In this document: piece after piece, positions 56,640 to 64,000 of the stretch | How the letters are laid out: each line of letters opens with the position of its first letter | Numbering within the stretch: position 1 is the stretch's first letter | From: Acheta domesticus | Taxonomy: Eukaryota; Arthropoda; Insecta; Orthoptera; Gryllidae | Assembly: GCA_031308135.1 (NCBI GenBank) | Contig: JAHLJT010004567.1 | Location: 133,771,060-133,835,059 of the forward strand | DNA: 64,000 nucleotides | Reading direction: 5' to 3' | The notes under the pieces: generated by a model | Told to the model about the DNA's origin: nothing | Databases searched by the model: none | Seen by the model: the letters and a program-made list of their open reading frames with translations, nothing else | Position numbers and translations under genes: made by a program

Positions 56640-58635
56640 GAATGAATTATATTTTACAAACCGGATTATCTTTCAATCTAAATTCTAAAAACAGCAGCTA
56701 GAAAACAAAAACACGTTTACATACTACAATACTGCAGCTTACGTCAGATTGATTAGTGTATTCATATATGGTTGTTTTTTAAAGTTTCGTTGTAGAATAC
56801 GTACTTTATAGTATCCTGTATATAACTTTTTTCTCCAGAAATAATGTAGTCCTTTAAATGATGTAGCTTCGTTACTTTAGAAATTAGGTGGTGAATATCA
56901 GATAGTTGTATTATGTATACACTAATACACAGTATTGAATACTTGGTTACAATACTAGTAAGGACACTAACATACGGATATAACGAAAACTTCAGCAGAT
57001 AAAAATGGACGAGTATTGGCACTTAATCGCCAGATTTAAACAAAAAGTCCAAAGTAATACATAAATACAATATTCTTTTTTAGTGTCATGCATTAAATTT
57101 CATTCCAGTCGAAAAATAAATCATTTCTTCGATTATCAAAAACCGTTGTTACGTCCTTAGAGTTACGTCACAGATACGTCAACGTCAACAGCAAACTTTG
57201 TGTCCGAGTCACGAGTCTATTTAAAGGAGTTGCATTGTTGTGAGGACAACACACTAAATAATTAAACCATGTCTACTCCTCGCACAGAAAAAAACATATT
57301 TTGAAAAAGAAACTCACCCGACGTTTCCCGTCTCGACTTGGCAACTGAATGAGGATTTCCGACTGTGTACAACGTACAAAACCTTGGAGAGTTTGGTCGC
57401 ACAGGCCTCCGTGGTCACAGGCTTTATCAAACTGCGAAGGGGCCATAAAAAGGGATTTTGGGAGAAATGGAAACGGCGATGAGTTGCTGGTGTGGAGGTG
57501 CCTATATTACGCTCACATAACTCCAGAGGAAAACGTAATCAGGAGTTGGGAAGCCTTGGAATAAAAAGGGAAGCAGAGAATACTAAAAGCAAGATGGAAT
57601 CTCTACATAACATCCGACTCGAGGATTACGAAAGAAAAATACGCCCAGGCCAAGATTTTACAGAAAAACACCTTGCCTACATAAATATGACACTCCACCA
57701 ATGTGGGCTTATTTATCCGAGCGAAATCCGTTAATTAAGTCTTCGTCATATTACGAGAGATCATTTCGCAACCAGAGTATAATGAAGGTTTCAAGCGAAA
57801 TATTTCTCAAGGTAAGGAAAATACTGCCTCCCTCAAACATAATTCTGGCCATTTCAACGTGATACTGGCAGGATAAAGTATTGAGAGAAGAAGCAGAATG
57901 GAATGAGTATTAAATTCACAGAATTAAAAATTCTCGGAAAGAGCTCTCATTATGTGATGTAGTCGAAATGAGTGCAAGTTATTGTCGAATCCAATGGAGT
58001 AGCTTACGTGTCGGTCTGTACTTATCTTACTTTAATAAATTAAGGACATTATTTTATAAAGTTTGCAAGTGTAAATTTCTGGTATCAATTAATCTAAATT
58101 CAAAGTAAAGAAAATTCATCAAGATGCAAAATCAAGTTGGGATTTTAGATGAGAATTTTGGCCCTGAAGGTGCAATATATGAAGTCGAAGCAAATTAAAA
58201 CATGCTACACCTACTTATTGAACATATTATGATAACACTGCAGTAAAAGTTAAATGAAAGCAGTTGTTTACTTTACAAGAACAAAAACGTGATGGCTTAC
58301 ATCAAATGTATCAGATTTATACTATTAAACTAAAATACTCTGTGTACACTGTGTATCCGCGAATCTCATTTCTTGACTAAATTAATTGTAGTGAGGATGC
58401 TAATTAATCTCATTCTCCTTTAATCGGTCACGAGGCTTTTATTGTCTTCCTCAGAAGCAATTACAATTTACGTTGTAAATATTGGAACGCAAGAATCTCA
58501 TTAAAGTGTGCAGTATACTATGAAGACGAAGCAAATTGAAGCACGCTAATCCGATGTGTTGAATACAAACAAATTGAAACACATCCATTGGGTAAGCATA
58601 GCCCCGGTACATTTGGCTTCCATTCAGAGATTTCA
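56640..58635. other. Intergenic, no gene seen
   Basis: Two overlapping frames (57349-57564 and 57492-57734) were read; their content is unfamiliar and without a domain. The rest is AT-rich. Confidence 0.5.
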
Positions 58636-58640
58636 AAGTA

Positions 58641-59101
58641 CAGTAAAACCCCGATATTCCGAACTAATTAGGGGTGTAGTCTGTTCGGATACGTAAATAT
58701 TCGGATTATCCGAAAGAATGTGCCGTACATGTACAAATAAAGAATTACTAGATACAACGAAGCGTGCGAAGTGAGAAAAAGGCAACGAAGCGTAGCGACA
58801 GGACGAACGTAGCAATGTTGCAAGCAACAGAGTATAGTTCGTACATAACCGATCGCATGCGGGAGTGGTTACTGCATTGTTTAGAAGAGTTGCAGCACAG
58901 TTTGAGTCGCTGCTGTTTACGGGTATTCTACGCACAGTATTCAGAATTGTGATGACTTCCACTGTTTTTATGCTTTTTCGGGCGTAAATTAAATTACTAA
59001 AACTCAGGGGACTTTTTTGTTTAGTTTTTCTCCATCCCAACTTTTGTTCAGATTATTCGAAACTTCGGATTTGCGGGGTTCGAATTAGCGGGATTCTACT
59101 G
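58641..59101. mobile_element. Pogo/Tigger-like miniature element, 461 bp
   Basis: The left end cagtaaaaccccgatattcc matches the opposite-strand right end cagtagaatcccgctaattc; both continue cgaac. The element is flanked by the dinucleotide TA (58639-58640 and 59102-59103), the target of Tc1/mariner/pogo transposases. Subterminal attcgga/ttcgaa motifs recur on both sides. The longest internal frame (135 codons, -) has no transposase domain, so it is non-autonomous. Confidence 0.85.
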
Positions 59102-59109
59102 TAGAGTGG

Positions 59110-60110
59110 CAAGACGATGTAATAATATTGATTCTCAAAGTAGAATGCTAACGGTTTCAGTTTAAATTAAATCCATTTTATCCCTCACATCAATCTCAGG
59201 TCATGCAAGATACAGTTCCCTCACCCATCGCGTGTCACCGTCGCATGCAGCTGTGATGGTGAGTCACTATTCGTGACTAGAGTGTCGGGCATAAATCCGC
59301 TGTTCTCCCTTTACCCGACTTTTCTCTTCCCTCCATGCAAATGCGTTTTTCCCGCACATTCCGGCCAGACCTCTGGAATCTTTGAATCACTTCAACAATG
59401 ACCCCTGGCATCCACCTGGATATCGTTTTTAATTAAAATTCTCCTTCATCTTCTTGTAAATTGATTTTCCTTTACCATCATGCAAGTACTTGGAAGTTAA
59501 TCACATATACTGCTGCGAAACTAGAATGATTATTTTTAGATTGATGAACACTAAATTATACTTTCCATTCGATTTCTATACGAAACAATAATACTGCTGG
59601 TAGACTTTCTTCACAGCGCATCGTGCTTACACATGCTTACCAATCATCTTTTCAAATAAGTCAATCCTGCTGTGCCTGCCTGACTCCCTAGATTTTTCGA
59701 CGGTTTACAGTGCGTTATTATCGATGGTTTTCATTTCCTTGGCCGTCAAACAAAACTTTTTCCAATGCATTGAATGTGGTCTATTGGCTAATTTTCCCCG
59801 TTGCTTTCAGAGACCTTCTATGGAAGACCATACCTCCTCGGGTACCCAGCAACTTCTTTTTGAGAAAGAGCATAAAGTTAATGTAAATGTAAGATAGTGT
59901 AGATCTGTCAATAGTCATCATTCTTCTCACAAAAACTTATCATTTTGAAGTCGTCAACGCGCAATTGAAGATTAACTAAGGAACTCTGATTTCGAGGTGT
60001 TTATTGCAATTAAGACTACTTTCGCGAAGTTTCATTTTCAGGAAACCGCGATATTTATATACGGTTGTCGATTGGGACCTTAGTCACTCTTTGAAAAAGG
60101 TATTGTTACG
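59110..60110. other. Intergenic, no gene seen
   Basis: No frame of note. Confidence 0.55.
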
Positions 60111-60129
60111 TTACAAAACGAAAAGAATG

Positions 60130-60415
60130 TATGAATGCACTTTGGCACAATAGCTCTTTGCGAACTAAAGCCTATCAGCGGGGTCCCGGCCTCACGGCCA
60201 TGGGTTAAAGGGTACCTGTGGTTAGCGCGTAGCCATCCCTACGCCGTATCTCTAGTCTTCTCAACCTGAGAAGTGTGCTTTCTCAACGTCACACAGCAAC
60301 AGATACTAGGACATTGCAAGGAAAGCGCAAAGGTAATTTTTACTCCGACTGGGAATCGAGCCCGGGGTTAAGTCGTGGAAAGCGAGCACGCTATATAACG
60401 GGCCACCGAGGGCCT
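60130..60415 (-). mobile_element. SINE family C, full-length (286 bp) with perfect target duplication
   Basis: On the minus strand the 60415 end reads aggccctcggtggcccgtta (A-box-like TGGCCCG), followed by a B box gggctcgattccca at tRNA-like distance. A body follows, with cttctcaggttgagaagac and ggtaccctttaacccatgg. The element is bounded by a perfect 15-bp duplication, aaaacgaaaagaatg, at 60115-60129 and 60416-60430. This suggests a fairly recent insertion. Only one copy is in the window. Confidence 0.88.
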
Positions 60416-60574
60416 AAAACGAAAAGAATGCTTGGTTAAATTTGATGTAATGACAAATACATGCTTCAGTCACATCACAATTAATTCAAACCAATTAAAT
60501 ACAACTGTTTTTCTCTCATGGCACATACACATAGCGTAATTACCTTCGGCTGAGTAGTGGGTGCAGCTCTATAT

Positions 60575-60700
60575 AATCTTTCTCGTTGTTGTTTTGTCGT
60601 CGTTGTTGTCGTTGTTGTTGTGAATGAATAAATGCAACTGACCTTTTATTGTTGTTTTTTTTCGTCGTTGTTATTGTGAATGAATAACTGCAGCTGCGTA
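60575..60700. repeat. (GTT)n-rich patch with 55-bp duplication
   Basis: gttgtt/gtcgtt triplets with the block gtgaatgaataaatgcaact repeated about 55 bp later as gtgaatgaataactgcagct. Confidence 0.8.
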
Positions 60701-60704
60701 TACG

Positions 60705-61305
60705 ATTTTTCTTTTTCCTATTCGCAGTTTGATTTCCCATATTCGTTGAAATAAACTTCCAAACTCCTGAGTCGACGCTTCTTACTGTTCTGGTACAAAT
60801 TGCACGTCAAGATGATGTGACAGGTCGGCGTGTTCCGAGGCTTCGCTGGGCCCCACATCGACCGCTCGACCGCTGCTCTGCCTTCTCGGAACTCGTCTAT
60901 GACGCACAAGAGCCTACGTCGGGCTCTTTTAACTCCGCACATGCAGGCAACATAGTGAGACTCCAACAGGAATTTTTTGGTTGATTGGTTTAAAAAGTTT
61001 GCTCTTGTGTGGTTTTCTGCTTCCTGTAAAATGCGTTTGTAGGTATGTTGAGCGTTTGCTGAAGTTTTATTGTGCCAGCTCATTTAGTGATTTATTACGG
61101 TGAATAAACGAGACAACAGGTATTCCCATAGATGTGCAATTTGTTCCCAAAACAATGAAAAACAAGATAGTATGCGATATAAATGTACGTTCTATGTGTG
61201 ATGAACCGATGAACACAGATGTGTGATAAGTAAAAAAATCATGCAAATATTGCATTGCTGTAACATTTGGAATGTATGTGCTAAATGGTGTGCTTCATAA
61301 GTTGA
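60705..61305. other. Intergenic, no gene seen
   Basis: The 121-codon minus frame at 61083-60718 shows no recognised domain. Confidence 0.5.
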
Positions 61306-61311
61306 GTAATA

Positions 61312-61494
61312 TAGTAAACCCACGTTAATACGAATTCCAAAGGATCAAAATAATTGGAGTTCGTGTTATAAAAATTCGTGTTATCCAAGTATTATAAACG
61401 TCCGTATTACCGTAATCCCTTGCCGGGGCCGCAGTTTTGTTCGTGTTATAGCGAAATTTCTGTTAAGCGAGTTCGTGCTAACGACGATTTACTG
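61312..61494. mobile_element. Pogo/Tigger-like miniature element, 183 bp
   Basis: The left end tagtaaacccacgttaatac pairs with the opposite-strand right end cagtaaatcgtcgttagcac. Both continue with gaa, and the flanks are TA (61310-61311 and 61495-61496). Inside, gttcgtgttata occurs twice plus a variant. Same superfamily as 58641-59101 but a different family. The first base of the left end (T instead of C) looks mutated. Confidence 0.75.
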
Positions 61495-61499
61495 TATAA

Positions 61500-62395
61500 T
61501 AGAAAATTATTTCAAGAACAATAATTACAGTACATGTCAGGAAACTGTCCAAATACGCCAAAGTAACAATTTACAACAGATGAGTGTTCTTTTGCAAATT
61601 TAATAATACCTTATTGGCGTTGTAGAAACCAAAAGCAGAATGTTCATTCCGAGTTATTAGATATTTTTTATCCTGTTTGGAATTAGTGTTTTACCTAAGA
61701 ATTTTCAACTGAGTTCAAAAATTAAGGAGTGTTGTGAATTTCAGGAATCAGCAAGAACACAAAAGTGTGGGCTATATGTTAATAAAAGTTAATTACTTTG
61801 ATATACCTAGTGTACATTTTGCCATCGTATCTCCCACTAATGACGACGTACATCTTGATTTCCAGTATTTAAAAATAAGTTGAATGAACGGCCTACAAGT
61901 ACGTTATATAAATAAAATTCCTCTGAAATGTACAGGCCCGAAAAAAGGTCAGAAAAGCAGGTATTGGGACCGCGGCTTCCGGATGTGGAAAGCAAATCGC
62001 TGGCCGCTTTGTAGCGAATCGCCCTCTCGCTTAACTTACTTTGGAACACACTGCAATAGGTTAACTCAGCCGATTCCTTGGTGGTATTACCTTCCTAAAC
62101 CCTCTCACCACCCTCCGTTTAAGAGCACTGGAACTTCTCCCAAACTCCCTCTCCGACGCGCGACAACTCGGGCGGGAGCGCTCTACGAATTACTCAGCAC
62201 TTCCGGTGGGGTTCCCTGAGCGTGACTGGCCCGCGCCCTGTCGCTCACCCTCGACCGCCCCGCCCTGAATCATCCCCTTGCCCTCCTCGGCCCTAAACAT
62301 CGCGTTATTGACGCCCGGACTATCTCTCACCATGCGAATTAAGTCCAAGTCATTGCGTTGCCACCGAAACATTATTTGCTGTTCAGTGTCGTTAT
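61500..62395. other. Intergenic, CpG-rich near 62150-62290, no gene recognised
   Basis: The 111-codon frame at 61884-62219 has no recognised domain. Confidence 0.45.
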
Positions 62396-62399
62396 AAGT

Positions 62400-62680
62400 A
62401 ATCCCTTCTGCAAACTCGGTGGAACAGAGGGTTGGAGGATCGTTGAAGTTGCGGAGCCGAAGACTACGGGTTCGAGTCCCTATAAGGAATGGATGCTTTC
62501 ACCTTGTGATTGTGACGTGGTTACTTCTCATTGGATTTCTTATCTAAACAAAATAATGATAATATACAGAACGGTATAATTTTATTAACCCATATCGACT
62601 TTCATTTACATTTTTAGAGGAAGGCAACGTCAAACCACCTATGGTCACACGCCAAAGAAGAAAAGACGTTATGACGTAAG
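62400..62680 (+). mobile_element. Possible SINE remnant with good B box
   Basis: actacgggttcgagtcccta (62463-62482) is an excellent B box, preceded by a weak A-box candidate (cagagggttggagg). About 140 bp further, ggaaggcaacgtcaaacc resembles a segment found in several animal SINEs. No target duplication was found. Confidence 0.45.
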
Positions 62681-63154
62681 ACTGTACTATGTCTATGCTC
62701 ATCTACGACACTTATTATTATTAACATCATCATTATAATCAATTGAAACCTACTGAAAGTGTTTACATCCACTCTCTCAGTTTCTTTCCAAGTTCACATC
62801 ACTTTGTTCTTTCTTAACAATCCATCACTCAACTTGTGCCCTCCGCACAAATCATCAGTCTTTAAGATCTTATAGTACTCCCTATTTCCCGGTTCACTTC
62901 GAACATGTCATAATTCACTAACTTTCCCTTTTGCTGTAACCCACTGTTAATGCTTAAAATATTCTCTATTGCCACCTTAAATTACTCTTTCCATTCTAAA
63001 CGTCTGGCCAGTTCTTTGTTTTTCTCACTTCTCTGTATTTACATTAACTCCACAATCTAGTACCATTCCTCACTTTCCCTTTCTCCTCACTGTGATCTTA
63101 TCTTTTTACATCGTCGCTTTCTCCCCTCCTCCCTTTCTTCGTTGGAATCGCACC

Positions 63155-63935
63155 CCTGATCGATGAAGTTTCCGACTCCCCCCGCCCCCGCCCGAAAACA
63201 GGATTTCCTCGGTGAGTAATCCGAGCAGATTCGCGGTGCAGATTGCCTCGGACCCGTCCGGCGCTCCGCGAAAGCAGCGGGGGTGCAGCGAGGGCGAGGG
63301 CGGGGGCGAGAGTGAGAGTGGGGGTGTGTGACCCTGTGGCCGCTGTTGACTCAGACGATTCCCCCGCCGCCAACGCCACCACCGCAGCCTAGACCGCCAC
63401 TGCCCGCCCCGCCTCGCACCCACACCCGCCCCCGTCCCGCCCCCCACGCTCGTCCTCGCCCCGCACACGCACTCGCCACCGCCTCCACCCCGCACCCACA
63501 CCCGCCATCACCCCGCCCTCATTACATCATCGCCACGCACCCATCCCCGTTCCCGCCCCGGTCCCGCCCTCGCCACCGCCACCGCCCACGCCCACGCCCA
63601 CGCCTACGCCCACGCCACCGCCCGCGCCCTCGCCACCGCCCTCGCCACCGCCCCGCCCCCGCCCTCGCCCCCGCCATCGCCCACGCCCACGCCCAAGACC
63701 CCTCCACACACCCGCTCTCACCCTCGTCCATCTCACGAACCGCCCTCGCCACCGCCCACCGCCACCGCCAATGCCCCACCCCCTCCCTCGTCCTGGACCC
63801 GCCGCCGCCCTCGCACCCGCTGCCGTCACCGCTTCCTCCTCCGCCACCGTCACCGCCTCCATCGCCATCGCCATCCCAACAGCCACAGCCACAGTCTCCA
63901 CCGGGGCCCCGATGTTTATCCGAGAGCTGAGCGCG
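63155..63935. repeat. GC-rich hexamer-like tract (cccacg/ccctcg/ccaccg)
   Basis: After a CpG-rich lead (63160-63330), C-rich 6-bp-like motifs (cgccca, cgccct, cgccac) repeat almost without break from about 63355 to 63880. Because 6 is a multiple of 3, the frames read simple Pro/Arg/His or Gly/Arg/Trp repeats and are not genes. The window ends in further CpG-rich sequence. Confidence 0.85.
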
Positions 63936-64000
63936 CGCCGCGACGGCCGAGTGGGGCCGCCAGTGTGCGCGTGGTGGAGCGAGGGCGCGCGCGGGGGCGA

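Noticed and set aside
57349..57734. Two overlapping frames with varied composition
   Set aside because: No recognisable domain, and no evidence for splicing or a transcript; considered a possible relic but left uncalled.
63328..63930. 200-codon Pro/His/Arg frame and minus-strand Gly/Arg frames
   Set aside because: Low-complexity translation of hexamer-like repeats.

Overview
This window looks like intergenic DNA from a large, repeat-rich animal genome, most likely an insect. Overall base composition is AT-rich, broken by CpG-rich islands and very long purine or pyrimidine tracts. It carries a Jockey/I-type LINE, several tRNA-derived SINE families and many small hAT-like and pogo-like DNA elements. 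The species cannot be named from sequence alone. I found no convincing host protein-coding gene, no genuine tRNA or rRNA gene and no CRISPR array. Nearly all open frames lie in minisatellites, in transposon relics or on the opposite strand of the one real mobile-element gene set.

Layout. 1-9 kb: mostly unique AT-rich DNA with an 84-bp duplication and a ~125-bp-arm inverted repeat (3.7-4.6 kb), a decayed LINE reverse-transcriptase fragment (4.57-5.09 kb), a 600-bp hAT-like element (6.8-7.4 kb) and a 14-bp pyrimidine minisatellite (2.5-2.9 kb). 9-15.4 kb: 10-bp and 12-bp G-rich minisatellites, a SINE nested inside another copy of its own family (9.9-10.7 kb), a long pyrimidine-rich tract, and a hAT miniature element inside a duplicated segment (14.8-15.4 kb). 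16.9-25.1 kb: three tandem ~180-220-bp units, a 160-bp near-perfect hairpin, a full-length SINE, a 548-bp hAT-like element and a 2.6-kb foldback structure with ~675-bp arms. 25-38 kb: mostly unique, with purine/pyrimidine tracts and a 20-bp minisatellite. 38.8-48.6 kb is the densest part: a SINE, three ~260-bp repeat units of which two were each hit by a different hAT-like element, a 10-bp GC minisatellite, and three ~620-bp units of which the first is split by a near-complete 5.67-kb LINE. 49-64 kb: two copies of a second SINE, a third SINE with a perfect 15-bp target duplication, two pogo-like miniature elements, a LINE 3' fragment, and a GC-rich hexamer-like tract at the right edge.

The only genes that work together are those of the LINE on the minus strand: a gag-like ORF1 with a zinc knuckle, then ORF2 with endonuclease, reverse transcriptase, RNase H and a terminal zinc finger. 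This copy is dead: two frameshifts and one stop codon in ORF2, and a frameshift near the end of ORF1. Internal repeat copies act as empty-site controls that prove three separate insertions (LINE, hAT at 39.4 kb, hAT at 40.2 kb). I saw no evidence of a novel multi-gene system; the most unusual items are the 38.8-48.6 kb repeat nest and the 22.5-25.1 kb foldback.
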